Part shown: positions 1 to 12,411 of the stretch, piece by piece
Layout: every line of letters starts with the position of its first letter
Position numbering within the stretch: position 1 is the stretch's first letter
Assembly: GCA_963669155.1 (NCBI GenBank)
Contig: OZ022581.1
Location: 19,109,095 to 19,173,094 of the forward strand
Length of the DNA stretch: 64,000 bases
Direction of reading: 5' to 3'
Origin: Arbacia lixula
Lineage: Eukaryota > Echinodermata > Echinoidea > Arbacioida > Arbaciidae
Notes under the pieces: generated by a model
The model's input: only the letters and a program-made list of their open reading frames with translations
The model's database searches: none
Told to the model about the DNA's origin: nothing
Position numbers and translations under genes: made by a program

Positions 1-1019
1 TATTTATTCTTTTGTCAGGGCAAATCATCACCACGATTCATGTCGTGGTGGACAGTTTCTTGGGAGAGGAGGTCGACTACGTAATGTGTGTGTACCAACA
101 CCCAACGTCAAGTGAACTCTTATGCAAATTAAGCTAACCGGATATTCAATTAGATGTTATATAAGCAATGCATATCATCACCATTATTAACATATGCAGG
201 TATAGAGATGAGTTCTCGAGCCATCAATAAATTATCCGTTCCTATTTTTAGCTAAGATGGTCAAATCAATCCGATCGTTCACATATGCATTTTGAATGCA
301 CTCGCGCTCATTTTTTTTTTTGTAATTTGACATTTCCGTAGTCCCTTTTGGCCTATAATTTCCATTTCATAAGCAACAATATCTCCTTATGTAGTGAGGT
401 GTAAAGGTGTAGGGTTAGGATAACATCATGGATACGATGTGATAAAGAAAATAGGAGTTATGCAACTGATAAGTTCAAGCATGTAACTCGATACCACAGT
501 CATACGAAGGAAGCTTGAACGATTTGACGATGATGCTCTAAAAACAGCTGACATCACCTTTAAGGCAACGGACAATTTAATCAGGCTGCTTCATCCGTGC
601 CCAGCCCGTGCATCACGGGCAAGGTACCCTTCCGAAGCAAGAGGAGAACGTGGAGAAACAAACTTCATCTCCAGGCAGATTTAATCAGAATATTCCGTCT
701 TGGAGGGGCATATTTTTGATGCGATTGCTTCCTCTCTTGCTGGAATCCCCCCGATCGGTGACATCAAAAGGAAACTCTCTTATTTTAAATTCTAGACCAA
801 CAAATCATGACTCAGAGTCAATTGTATTGGTATCTACTTACTTTTTCTCCGACTCTTTCCGTGCTGTTGTTTTTTGCTTTTATTATCGCCTCAGTATTTT
901 GTTAGTTTTCGTTTCGTGTTTCATCTCTTGTCACGACTCTTCATTTCCTGCCCCTTCGTCCGTCGTCCAGAAGAATCCCCTCCGTGACTATGGTGACCCT
1001 TCCATTCCCCATCTTAACC
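1..1019. other. Non-coding sequence, no recognised feature
   Basis: AT-leaning sequence with short A or T runs. I see no splice-flanked open frame, structured RNA or inverted repeat. The open frame starting at 608 runs into the CT-rich tract and owes its length to it. Confidence 0.5.
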
Positions 1020-1443
1020 CCTCCTCCATCTGCTCTCACTTCTCCATCCCTCTCTCTCTCTCTCCTCTCCCATTCTCTCTGTGTTTGTCTCTGTCTACTT
1101 CACTCTTTTTGTTTTATTTGGTCTCTCTCTTTCCAGCTCCTTCTCTCCTTTACGATATTTTGGATTTTTTCTCTCTCTCTCCTCCATCTCTCTTTCTTTA
1201 TCTCCTTTCTCCACCCCTCTCTCTCTCTCTCCCCCCTCTCTCTCTCTTACCCTCTCTCTTTCTTTCTCTCCCCCACTCTCTCCATCTTTCTCTCTTCTCC
1301 CTCCTCTCTCTCTCTCTCTCTCTCCCTCCCTCTCTCCACGTCTCTCTCCCCATCTCTCGTTCTTTCTCTCTCTTTCTCTCTCCCTCTCTCTTCCTCTCTC
1401 TTTCTTTCTCTCCTTTCTCTGTCTCTGCTCCCGTCTTTCTCTT
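1020..1443. repeat. (CT)n-rich polypyrimidine tract
   Basis: About 420 bp almost entirely of C and T on the plus strand, built from imperfect CT dinucleotides with TTTC and CCC interruptions. Three overlapping plus-strand frames and one minus-strand frame stay open here because CT repeats encode Ser/Leu and GA repeats encode Arg/Glu. None is a credible protein. Confidence 0.95.
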
Positions 1444-1684
1444 TGTTGTAGTTTGTCTTTCGTTCTCGACCCTCTTCCCTTGTTCTGAAATTTGCAGAAA
1501 CTTATCATTTACTTATCATGTTAATCGACATCAACTAAGTGTTTATGGACCTACCCGAATTTAAACAATCTCTAAATTCTGTACAACGTTAAAATTAAAT
1601 TTAACGGCATCACCATTTACACTTTCATTGTTTTTTATGATTTAGAAATGATATTAGAAACAATGAATTACATGCTTGAAAAAA

Positions 1685-2010
1685 AGCTCACACGCATATA
1701 CACGCGGTTATACACAGGTATAGGCGCAACGACACTCACACAACCACATACACACACGGATACACACATAATTGATGGGCGCCCTTGTAAAGCAGTTTTA
1801 TAACTGAATAAGCTTACCCTGCATTGCTGTATTTTAAACAAAGAAGACATAATTAAATAAATACTAAATATACTAACAAAGACACAGATACCTACATTAT
1901 ACACACGCACATTACAAAACACAAACGTGTAGACACTCACGCACACACATATAGTATAGTATGCACATACCAACACACATCCACCTACATTCACACACAC
2001 GTTATGTGTG
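1685..2010. repeat. Degenerate (CA)n-rich region
   Basis: Plus-strand CA/ACAC-rich blocks separated by ordinary sequence. The 134-aa minus-strand frame (1668-2072) is Val/Cys-rich because TG repeats read as Val/Cys, so I do not annotate it as a gene. Confidence 0.8.
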
Positions 2011-2660
2011 AAAGTTAGACAAAAATATATGAAATATAATTTATCGATTCTTAAGTAAAACAGCATTAACATGACGATTCATACATTTAAGAGCGCAATG
2101 CGTATATTTATACTTATCAGTCACGTTCCCTAACCGATGGGATAATCTATCTCACGTCATGAATGCATTATGAGTTCTTATAAAATGCATCATCTGACAT
2201 CATCAATGCATTATGAGTTGGATAAAATGCAGCACTATATATCATAGTCATCATATCTATCGCAATTTAGTAACTACAGATAAAGCTTTAAAAAGTGGAT
2301 CGAATTGATAAAATTGCTAAATATAACTGGTTCATAAATTTATTCAGTTCTTCTGGGCTGGGATTTCGGATTAGATCATTCCTTATCTCTCGAAAATTTG
2401 TTGCATGTCAGACACAGTTTAATTTATTCATCGTATATTTCACCCAGTCGTACCTACCTCCTTGGAGTGAATGCGTACCAGTTCGTCATCCGTTTCCAAC
2501 TCACTGGAGTATATGTCCCGGACGCATGTACGCATCATCACAAAATTTGACAAGAGAGTTTTATTTTTGTTATGATGATCTCTCAGTATCACTTAAGGAC
2601 CAATCAGATGAGAGGAGCTCCCCTCTTCCGCATGCCATGATACTTTGATTTAATTTGATT
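2011..2660. other. Non-coding sequence, no recognised feature
   Basis: A 117-aa open frame (2295-2648, plus) has no recognisable domain, no splice context and no coding-like composition. Nothing else stands out. Confidence 0.4.
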
Positions 2661-2665
2661 TGATT

Positions 2666-2826
2666 CAAAGGGATAGTTCACCCTGAAGGTAAATTGGTTG
2701 ACATAAAAGCAGAAATGTGCAAGAAACATTATTAGTGGAAGGTTTGAAGAAAAACCGTCAAAGGATACACAAGTTATGATCTTTTGAAATTTCAGTTTTG
2801 TGACGTCACGTGCGAGGTGCTCTCCG
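2666..2826. mobile_element. Truncated MITE, family with AGGGATAGTTCACC terminus
   Basis: One end reads AAAGGGATAGTTCACC, followed by a stretch rich in AAAGCAGAAAT. An internal block contains GATCTTTTGAAATTTCAG and GTGACGTCACGTG. The same terminal and internal motifs occur in the complete element at 21264-21648, with the internal block in inverse orientation. The second terminus is not seen, so this copy is truncated or rearranged. Confidence 0.7.
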
Positions 2827-2829
2827 ATG

Positions 2830-4383
2830 ATATTGTAAAATCGTAAAAAGTGTCAGAATAGGCCTGAAAGGGTCAAACAATGGATAATCAAACAACAACA
2901 ACAACAACACTTTAACTCTCTAGAAACAGAATTCGCCAAACTCTTCTTTCACAGACCCCCAACACTGACTCTTGTGACTTTTGAAAAGTGACAATTTTGC
3001 ATTTAACGTGTGCTAACTCATGTTTCACCCAATGGATTAATGTAACTTTCACACAGAAATTAGTTAATAAGTTAAGTAACAATCCTGCAAAGTAATTTTG
3101 ATTAAAGATTCTTTGATAAATAGTTAATAAATACTATTTTGATTGGGAGAGGGGGTATTTTTTGTGTTGTGTTTAGTAGAGCTTAAGGGCCATAGAAATG
3201 CTCATGGTAATGACTCATTAAGTGGGTGAAAGCAATAAATTGCTACGCTTTATAGTGGCCCCTAGCGCTACACAGGTGCAATATGGCTCATTTACAGCAT
3301 CCACATGGATTGTCATTGCGATAAAACATATCTCACCATTCTCGTATGCTCTCTCATTCATTATCCTGCGCACTTAAAATCCTGACAGAAAAAAAAAAAC
3401 ATTTAGAATTGAAAGGAATGAAAGCATGATCATGGAGTATTATCCCCCAAGAAAATGTTCACCTCCCGGGAACATGAAGGGAAGTACAGCGGACGACGAC
3501 CATTGCATTGTATTGTAGACATGTTGAATTTGTATGTAGAAGTATATTTTGAGACTAGAATGTATCGGTGTTGCTATTGATCTTACATATTCTCTATTCT
3601 CAAACAAAGTTGGAGTCATACATGTTTGTAAATCGGGCAATACGTCTATTGAAATGAATCAGTGTAATGCGATTCAGATTAATTTTATAATTGCTCATGC
3701 CTCTCGACATATTTCTTGAATTTGATTTAACTCTTCGAGTGTCACATACACAAAACCCATAGAACCTGAGTTTATCTGGCAAACAAAGGGTTTATACACG
3801 TTTAGCTGTTAACCCATTGACGACCAAGGCTTTTTAAAGCGGAATAGATGGTTATTTGGCTTCCAAATTGTGAAAAAAACAATAATTAAATCACATTTTC
3901 TGGTAAAAGGGAACGCACAAGATTTCATGATGTCATTGAAAATAACGTTTAAACGATACATTTTTGTGCTAAGATTGTGTCAATTTGAAGAGCAAAGGAG
4001 TGATTTATACCACTCCATCCCATTTCCGATATAAAGATGTAGTGATGGCCTTACCATTATTAAACTTGTGTGACAAAAGTATACATGTCAGGAAGAGAGC
4101 AAAGGATTTATCTTGTGGAAAAAAATTATGTTTTTCCAGACTAAGCATAATTATGTTGTGAATTTCAATACTTAATGTAAAAAGGAGGTTATAGTCCCAA
4201 ACCACGTCTAATGGTACTCGATTCGTAATGCTTCAAATACCGTAGACATGAGATTTCTCTGCCCATATTTTACATTCATCGTAAATCGCTTCGAGAAAAA
4301 TTACCACCCCCTGCATGCAACTCCTTGTCGCTAATTCGAGGAGGTAAACATGACGATCACGGAACCTGAGCCACATTCGTGCC
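2830..4383. other. Non-coding, AT-rich; one decayed short TIR element inside
   Basis: Mostly unremarkable AT-rich sequence with a CAACAA run near 2896. At 3727-3793 a short segment ends in TTTATCTGGCAAACAAAGGG. This resembles the right terminus of the element at 28397-28840 and is probably a damaged copy of that family. No supported genes. Confidence 0.45.
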
Positions 4384-5381
4384 GTCCATTCATCTATCTG
4401 TTAGCCGTCCACCACTCACTAGCCCCTTGTGGATCTCACTTAACCGACATCAAGCATTCTACGTGTTTGGATTGGTTTGAGGCGTGAATGTTAAATATAG
4501 AGCTTGCTATTTTAAACCAAAACAGTTCAACACCATCTTTAAAGGACATTGCTACCCCTCAATGATCCTGACATAACTCCCTACAAATGTATGTTGTCCG
4601 TGCATTTATTTGTTGGCCGTTCACCACTTACTCGCCCCTTTTGAATGGCTCTTGACCAACATCAAGTATTCCGTTTGTTGTAATTGTTTAGAGACCTGAA
4701 TGTGAAATCTAGCGGGTGCCATTTAAAATCCAAAACAGTTCAACATATTTTTAAAGGACAATGCCACCTCTGATAACCCATTATAAAGTCACATTGTCCA
4801 TTCATCTATCTGTTGGCCGTTAACCACTTACTTGCCCCTTCTGAATGTCTCTTGACCGACATCAAACATTTTACATGCTGGGATTGGTTAGAGGCATGAA
4901 TGTAGAATGTACAGGATGTTTTTCTAACCCCCAACAGTTCAACGCCGTCCTTAACGTACAATGTTACCCCCAATAATATCCCCAATAGCCCCCTTAAAAT
5001 TCATATTGTCCATTCTGATTCATCTATCTGATGGCCGTTCACCATTTACTCGCCCCTTCTGAACGTCTCTTGACCGACATCAAGCATATTGCATGATGGG
5101 ATTGGTTATAGGCATGAATGTAGAATGTATTACAGGGATGTTATTCTAACCCCCAATAGTTCAACGCCGTCCTTAAGGGACGATGCTACCCCCAGATGAG
5201 ATGCTATCCCCACCCCCCGATAATCCCTTAAAATTCATATTGTCCATTCATCTATCTGATGGCCGTTAGCCACTCACTTGCCCTTCTGAATGTCTCTTGA
5301 CCGACATTTTACGTGTTGGGATTGGTTAGAGGCATGTGTGTAAAATGCAACGGCAGTTATTCTAACCCCACAATAGTTCAA
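4384..5381 (+). repeat. Tandem array of ~200-234 bp units, about 4.7 copies
   Basis: The motif GTCCATTCATCTATCTG, or a close variant, starts units at 4384, 4596, 4796, 5008 and 5242. Each unit then shows GGCCGTTCACCACTTACT, CTTGACCGACATCAAGCAT, GGGATTGGTTAGAGGCATGAATGT and CAGTTCAACGCCGTCCTTAA in order. Spacing is 212, 200, 212 and 234 bp, and the last copy is truncated. No frame remains open across units, so this is a minisatellite or satellite fragment rather than a coding repeat. Confidence 0.93.
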
Positions 5382-5764
5382 AATAAATCAAAGTAGAAAG
5401 AGAAAGAGTAACAAATAAGATCATATTTAAAGATAAAAGTAAATGTACATTTGTGTTTGAAAAAAAACACACGAAAAAAGGATACTCCATCGCTGAATCC
5501 TAGTAATGAGCCTTTATTCTGTACGATACATGAAGGACCCAGATAATAACTTGTCTACCATGAACATACAGAATAGGAATACAAGGCCAGTAATTCAATA
5601 TTTGTACTAACACAAATTCTTTTTGATATATCTAATTTTCTCAAACCTTTTTTCGAATCTGTTGCCCTGGTTTTGTGTTTCCTTTCCTTAATTTAACTGA
5701 TTTCCAAGGTTGATTTAACCTTTGCATGAATTTATTGGGCTCGGTCGGATGTTCATGGTTTACG
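5382..5764. other. Non-coding spacer
   Basis: AT-rich spacer between the tandem array and the first CRE-bearing inverted-repeat element. No feature is seen. Confidence 0.4.
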
Positions 5765-5922
5765 GCCGCCAGACGATACGATTATTCCACGGGTCTGCAG
5801 TCGTAAGGCCATACAACTGGAAATATGACGTCACCTTCCTGCACAAAACCAATCACTGGGCCCGTCGATTCAGCCAGTCGCACAGTCGTACAACTGATCG
5901 GATCGTGTCGTCTGTGGTAGCC
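5765..5922. mobile_element. CRE-bearing MITE family, copy A
   Basis: About 158 bp with inverted ends: GCCGCCAGACGATACGAT on the left and GATCGTGTCGTCTGTGGTAGCC on the right. Internal landmarks shared with the other copies are AAATATGACGTCACC, CAGCCAGTCGCACAGTCGTAC and AACTGATCGGATCGTG. No coding capacity. The small open frames over it are incidental. Confidence 0.88.
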
Positions 5923-5994
5923 TAATTTCAACGCTTACATGCATGGGGGTGGCGGGGTGAAGTGGATCGTTCCAGTAGTGACTTCTGATCTTAG

Positions 5995-6140
5995 ATTTCG
6001 CCACGATTCTGCGGTCGCAAGGGCTAACGACTGGAAATATGACGTCACGTTTACGCACAAATCCAATGCCCGGATCCAGCGCATAAGCCAGTCGCAGAGT
6101 CGCACAGCTGATCGGATCGTGTCGTCTGCGGTGGCTTTTA
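5995..6140. mobile_element. CRE-bearing MITE family, copy B
   Basis: Same orientation as copy A. It shows GCCACGATTCTGCGGTCGCA, AAATATGACGTCACG, AGCCAGTCGCAGAGTCGCAC, and the right end ATCGGATCGTGTCGTCTGCGGTGG. The interior is well conserved relative to copy A, and the left terminus is slightly shorter or diverged. Confidence 0.85.
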
Positions 6141-6337
6141 GGGTACGAACCCATCGGCTGTCACTTAAGCCATTGACCAAGACATGTAATCCACATTGCT
6201 GCTCCGTATCTAGGAGAGCAATCAGTTCTTGGTGCAAACCCTAGTCATCCGGGTAGCCAGCCAGTCTGAAGCCACGAGCCTGACACTGCAGAGTCAAACC
6301 TCTGTGCATTATGTTGTGCAACCTAGCCGACGAGGTA

Positions 6338-6677
6338 GTACAACTGGGGGTGTTTCACCAAGCTGTTCGTAAGCTACGAACAATTTTACGAACGACTGGT
6401 GATCCCGTCTTGTGCTAAATGCGATACCACACTTTGATTCTGTTTTAACATATTGGGAGTTAATTTCCAACAATCCTAATAGAATTTGACAAATCATATG
6501 TTTTGTATTCAGAGACTTGTTAACAACAAGAATTTTCATTTATAAACATCAGATTTGAACTTAAGCTGATGGGAATCAAAATCATTGAGAATGTGATTTA
6601 GCACAAGAAGGGGTCACCAGTCATTGGTAAAGTCGTTCGTAGCTTATGAACAGCTTGGCGAAACAACCCCCTGGAGT
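6338..6677. mobile_element. MITE with ~80-bp terminal inverted repeats
   Basis: The left arm contains CTGGGGGTGTTTCACCAAGC, TGTTCGTAAGCTACGAAC and GACTGGTGATCCCGTCTTGTGC. The right arm is the reverse complement: GCACAAGAAGGGGTCACCAGTC, GTTCGTAGCTTATGAACAGC and GCGAAACAACCCCCTGGAG. The AT-rich interior has no open frame of note. Size and structure fit a non-autonomous DNA transposon. Confidence 0.88.
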
Positions 6678-6679
6678 AG

Positions 6680-7484
6680 TTAGGATGTAGTCTAAGTTGA
6701 CAGACCCAGAAATAGTGTCAGAATTTAAGTCTGTACTCCGGATACTCCAGACTATACGCGCACCTCGCCCTAGCCTGCCTTCAGCCTGTTGCGGGCTGAG
6801 CAAATATGAGAATGAACGAATGGCTACACACATATAGTTAGTATTAGACTCCATATTTTTCAGCTTGGATTGTAAATATCCAAAACGCCTGGGAGCCAGG
6901 ATAAACTCCTTCCCTGTCTCGAAAACCCATTTTAAAGTAAGACGCAGAGGTCATCCGGGAATCAAATCGTCGAATGGCGTGTTTTTTCAGCCGACTGAGT
7001 ATTGATACATCCAAGCATTACATTTAAGATGAAATCAAATAATGTTGCGCTCAATTTAAATGCTAAGTTCAACTCCCTGATCAAAGTCTGCTTTTGAGGA
7101 TACAGATTTTGTTATTCGATGTCACGGATGCCCGGAGAGCGCCAAAGCAGCTTTCCTGAAAATCGTTTTTCCCCAAATAGACCCGTCTCGACAAATAAGG
7201 GGTGAGAGTTAAAAGAGGGAAACGTACTGTCTGGACTAGAATTTATGTAATCTATATATATATTTTTTTTTACACATCTGTTGTGTTTTGTATGTCGCTT
7301 TTGAAGGTATGGTCTGGCAGACCTATTAACGCCAAGCCAATTCTCTTCCTATTGTACGTCCATTAAATTTTCATTTAACCCTCTTCAAATTGGTGTCGCA
7401 TAAACATCTCAACTACAGGCATAATCAAACACAGCTCATAGCTTCCCGACTGTTCTAAACGAAACTATTAAATTAAATAATGAT
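6680..7484. other. Non-coding sequence, no recognised feature
   Basis: Mixed-composition sequence with no supported gene, repeat array or inverted repeat. Confidence 0.4.
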
Positions 7485-7558
7485 AATAATAATAGAATGA
7501 ATGATAATAATAATAATAATTATTATAAAACTATGATAATTAAAAATCATAATAATGA

Positions 7559-7613
<55 letters not shown>
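7485..7613. repeat. Trinucleotide microsatellite, (AAT/GAT)n then (CTA)n
   Basis: Imperfect ATA/ATG triplets lead into about 17 uninterrupted CTA/ACT triplets (7559-7613). In one frame this reads as poly-Thr, which creates the apparent 81-aa open frame at 7497-7742. Confidence 0.95.
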
Positions 7614-7617
<4 letters not shown>

Positions 7618-8078
7618 ATGATAATGGTATCTTTGTTTACACTATCACCATCGCAGCCTTAAAGCTGCATTGCACACAATTATACAATATGAAAAGAGAC
7701 GGTGCATTGAGACATATGCATGTATACATAAGACTGGCATAACAATAACTCACATTGAAAGATAGGTATATGTGGTTTTACTTCAACGGAGGTAAAAAGA
7801 GGAAAGAATAGTAGAAGGGGAAGAAACTAATAGTTTTCAAGTAAGAAGAACGACGAAGAAAAGACATGAAACAAATTCACAACTATATAGTATATTTACA
7901 TAGTATAGAGTATTAATGGACATATAGGCAGTAAATTAATCATTCTCGATTTCTTCTCCATCTGAGAAAAGAAGAGAATGATACATTGATTATTTTTAGA
8001 AAAAAAAAGAGTTTTTTTTCAGTTGTGATCATAAATGTCCAACAGCCTTGACGCCAGGCTACGAGGAAACTTTCCTCT

Positions 8079-8080
<2 letters not shown>

Positions 8081-8114
<34 letters not shown>

Positions 8115-8411
8115 GGAGAGAGAGAATTTTATAACGAATTATATCATATAACCATGCTAATTTATTCAAATTGATTTAGGTAAAGGGACTATGTGTATTG
8201 TATCGATTTGTATTTCATCTTTTCATGTGACAAAGATCTTTTTTTTTTGTAAAGCAGGCTCTCGGGCTTTACAAACACTACCTTTAAAAAAAAAAGCCGA
8301 ATAGATCAATAAATGAAATATAACATACAAAGAGAAAGAGAGAGAGAGAGTAAATAGAAACGGAGAGAGGGGTGAATAGATAGGGAGGCGGAATAGAGGG
8401 AGAGGAGGAGG
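8081..8411. repeat. (GA)n microsatellites
   Basis: Two GA-rich blocks, 8081-8126 (pure GA/AGAG) and 8329-8411 (imperfect GA with GGAGG), separated by ordinary AT-rich sequence. Confidence 0.92.
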
Positions 8412-9885
8412 GTGTGCGCTGTGGATAGGTAGGTCAAAACAGACGGGGTTGGAAAGTAACACATGAATACAACAATGTAGTGTTTAAAACTGGACTTTTC
8501 ATCGATGTTTCTCCCATTTCCTTTGGCCCATTTCTCTCGTTCCGTATCCGTTGGGTTTAATATTCCCCCAAACTTCTTCAGGTTTCTGGCTATAGCAGTA
8601 TCTCAAAGGACTCAGCACCTCAGATCTTCGGCAATGAAGATAGGCAGGGAAGTAACAACACTCGCTCTTGCCTCGAAAGTGCGTTTACGTATGACGACTG
8701 TACGAACTTTATCTCCAGCATAAATTTGCATAGTGAGCCGATGGGTATTTCAATGCCTGGTATTGTAAGGGTTACTGTGATGAATGAAAGCACAAGAAAA
8801 AATCTTTGTGCATTGAAACCAACTTTAGTGTAGAAAGACATGTTCTGTCTCTGAAGGCCACATTCGCCGTTTCCCACAAACAATGTTTCTCATTGAAAAG
8901 TATACACGGGTTTTCACTGTATTAATATCACTATTTATTAAATGACTGTAGACAAATACATTTTGAATGTAGAACGTAATCTGATATCTAGCTTTGGGCA
9001 CATTGCTTTTCAATTTTTAATTTTGCCCTTTTCAATTAAAAAATGTTGTTGATATTACAATGACTTCTATTTCGAAATAGACAAGTGTGTATGCCCACAC
9101 TATGAAAAACTGACACTTACTTATTTTACGGGCTTGAAGGTAACTTATCTGATCACAGAATAATTGAAAGTGAGAACAGTGGTATAATTTACGAGGAAGC
9201 GGATCGGCATGGAAACGATACGTTGCAATTTGGGTAATAAACCTTTTAAAGTTATTATTCTCATTTGGCCGTTAAATGTCAAACGGTTACCGTATCTATC
9301 AAACCCTTGGGTACACCTTTTTTTTTTTCGTCCTAGACCATAACCATTGCCATTTCGTTCTTCCTTTCCTAAAAGCACGAAAAATTCGCATGGATCACCC
9401 GATACTTTTGGCACTATTTTCCAAACAGTTGTGCAGGAAAAGAGTATTGTTTATGCACTAAAATACTGTCAGGAGTATTGAATGCGCAGGTATATACTTG
9501 TTGCTAGAGGTATGTAATTTGCACCATTAAAATTAATTCTGCGTGGTATTCTTGGACTCGCTGGTTGGAGATATATAGAGTTGCATCGCCATGAATAAAG
9601 AGCTCATCACTCGCGAATGAGAAAGAAACGCTCAGTGTGTGGATATTCTGTTTTCTGTTCATGTCATGTCTAAAGAAAGTCGGGCAACAGACAACGTCTT
9701 GCTTGACAAGTAGTACAAAAACAGCGTGCTATTGAGATTCGAGCGACGTTGCAAGATGCCTATATTCATATTGGGTAATGCGCATTGTGTTGGTAAATTA
9801 AGTGTATTTGAAGCGATAAATTTCTTAACGTGTTTGAGCGAAATGTGAGTAGCAATATATAGCTGGAGAAAGGTATTGGGAGAAT
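8412..9885. other. Non-coding sequence, no recognised feature
   Basis: Several 60-90 aa open frames occur on both strands. None has splice support, a recognisable motif or coding-like composition. Confidence 0.4.
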
Positions 9886-10059
9886 GATGGACGGGTGAGA
9901 GAATGGAAAACAGAGATAGGGAGGGAGGGAGAGCGAGGGAGAGAGTGGGAGACATGGAGACAGAGAGAAAGATGGAGAATGAGAGGAAGGTGGAAAACAT
10001 AAACACGGACAAACCCACATCACACACAAACACACATGCACACGATTACACAAAAGAGA

Positions 10060-10102
<43 letters not shown>

Positions 10103-10149
10103 TGAAAAAGAAAGAGAGGTATAAATACAAAGAGAGAGGGAACGAGAAT

Positions 10150-10180
<31 letters not shown>

Positions 10181-10372
10181 GAAGAAAGACAGACTGACGA
10201 ACAGCGGAAGACATAATAGAGATAAGCATGAAGGGGAGAAAGAATCAGGATCAGGGAAAAAAAGCGTAATACGGAGGAAGACGGAGATATTGGTATAAAT
10301 AAAAAGAGAGTGAGAGAGATATCGAGGGAAATAGAGAGGAAGGGGAGAGAGAATGTGGGCGGGAGAGAAAAA
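9886..10372. repeat. Purine-rich (GA)n tract
   Basis: Nearly 490 bp dominated by A and G on the plus strand, with perfect GA runs near 10062-10100 and 10158-10184 and a CA block at 10017-10050. Minus-strand frames of up to 225 aa here are Ser/Leu-rich artefacts. Confidence 0.93.
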
Positions 10373-10524
10373 TACAATTCAAAGAACTCGAGTAGGGTTC
10401 TGATGTTTTGACGAGAGGAAGACTGTTTGAATTCGGTCAACAAATTAAGTATACGTGAAGCGAATAAAGCGATATAATCTGATAAAAACTATAGAGATAT
10501 ATCATGTTTGGCAGGGATAGAAGA

Positions 10525-10760
10525 GGGTGGTGGTGGTGGTGGTGGTGGTGGGGGGGGGGGGTTGGGGCGATATGTGGTAGAGAGAGGAGACGGATGTGAC
10601 AGGAAAAGAAAAGACTGTACATGGAGGTGTGGATACACGAGATGGAAATATATAGAGAGAGAGGGGGGGGGGGGGGAGAAAGAGGAGGGGGGGGGGAGAA
10701 AGAGGGGGGGGGGAGTAGGAGATGGAAAGAGAGGTAGACAGAGAGAGAGAGAGCGGGAAG

Positions 10761-10824
<64 letters not shown>

Positions 10825-10848
10825 GGGGGGGAGAAGGGAGGGGCACAA
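10525..10848. repeat. Compound (GGT)n / poly-G / (AT)n / (GA)n tract
   Basis: The order is: about eight GGT triplets and a G run (10525-10565), G runs of 10-12 inside GA-rich sequence (10661-10715), (AT)n (10760-10778), (GA)n (10779-10820), and a final G run. All long frames across it on both strands are composition artefacts. Confidence 0.95.
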
Positions 10849-10849
10849 G

Positions 10850-12410
10850 CTCACGATAAGACGGAACAACACAAATCAAGTGCTTGTAGCCTGTGCATAG
10901 TTTGTCAAATATTAATTCATGACTTGAGAGGCGCCAAGGGCATCTAATACATTCTTCATCATTGGCATTCAGTAAGATGGCCATGATGAGTCGAATCACA
11001 ACACCACGACACCCATGAATAGATAGTTCAACGGCCCCTGTACCAACAAGGGGCAGATATGCAAGCATGCCGGTCGTAAATTGCGCAAAGGGGGAAATTG
11101 ATGACATCGATCCAATTCTGTGAAAACTGTCTAAATTTGGAAGGTGGACGTGGGAAGGAGAGAAAAAGTCAACCGGTTTGGTTGGCATTTTGGCCTTTTT
11201 TTTGTTTGTGTGTGTGTGTGAGTCCATTTTGTTTTGTAGCCTCCTGCGCCCAACTACGTGGTGATAAGAGCCTACTGATGTTGCTGAACTTCCACATCTG
11301 AATATAAAGTCCACACATCGATAAAAGGAAGAGTGTGAAAATGGCATGAATACTATAAAAACATCTTCAACAGAAAACCCGAAGAAGATGTGCAAGCAAG
11401 GTAAAAATAGTTCGGCTTGTTATCATTTTAATTCATTACATCTTTCCTACAGAAGACATAATATGCAAATACACGAACAGTAGTGAAAACAACAGTGATC
11501 ATGGTTACCATGGTTACGTACTTCTTAGCATACAAATCATGAACACGTCATTTAATGACACGTAGCTATATCTTTTTTTGTAAGGTAAATGATACTTAAA
11601 ACAAGCATAACAAGTAGGAGGTCACACAGGATTATTATAATACAGTTCTTCGGCACATTGTGTTACACAATCAAAGTGCTCGTATCAACTACAATGTATG
11701 CATTTAAAGAAATATAACACAGCTCCATAAGTTACCAACTCTTTATGTTTAACTGTGGCATATTGCTTGAGTAGTACAAACACATTTACTAATGTAGCAT
11801 TTTATCAGACAATCAAAGCTAGACGAGACTGCCCCCTCACAGCCTAAAATCCCATTGCCCTCAGGACAGGTTCCATTTTATTCATGTAAACATATCGACG
11901 CCCGCCTAATAACCTAATTTAAAATGAGGTTGCAGGGAAGAGAACGGCGCATTACAACAACAGTATTCTCCTCAAGCATTTGTATCAATACCATTTGTTA
12001 TTCTTTTCAGAATGTTATCGTATTATTTCAAAGAAAACATGTGTAGGCATATAGATTAAATGATTTCCTTATTACAAGCATTATAGTCACTATCCGGTTA
12101 TAACCTACTTACACTTACTACAACAATGACTATAATAATTTACTTTAGAATAGTTGGAGCTGTTTGCATGAGATATTTATACAATGAAATGTCAGGTAAA
12201 AACAAAACGTACAAGGTAAAGGTAGCATGATATTGTTTAAAGGACCCACATGATTCTGGAGAATGATAACAAAATGTCCTCCATGTTGAAATAACACAAC
12301 GTACATGCATGTCGTATACACAAGCAGAGACCGGGATATTATCGATCATGTGATCTCTCTACTGCTAAAAACCAGCGAAGTACGCCACCCTTAGCAGAAG
12401 CAACTCACAA
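10850..12410. other. Non-coding sequence
   Basis: AT-rich sequence with no supported gene. The 14-mer GTTACCATGGTTAC at 11504-11517 resembles an RFX X-box half-site pair and recurs identically at 27460. Confidence 0.45.
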
Positions 12411-12411
12411 A

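Noticed and set aside
608-1564. 318-aa plus-strand open frame
   Set aside because: Its length comes from the CT-rich tract. The protein is Ser/Leu/Pro low complexity with no domain.
4384-5381. Regular repeats resembling a CRISPR array
   Set aside because: Units of ~200 bp repeat along their whole length with no short repeat/unique spacer alternation, and the context is eukaryotic.
7497-7742. Poly-Thr 81-aa frame
   Set aside because: Encoded by a CTA microsatellite. No coding context.
9766-11395. Long minus-strand frames up to 297 aa
   Set aside because: Driven by GA, GGT and G-run repeats. The non-repetitive parts show no recognisable motif or splice structure.
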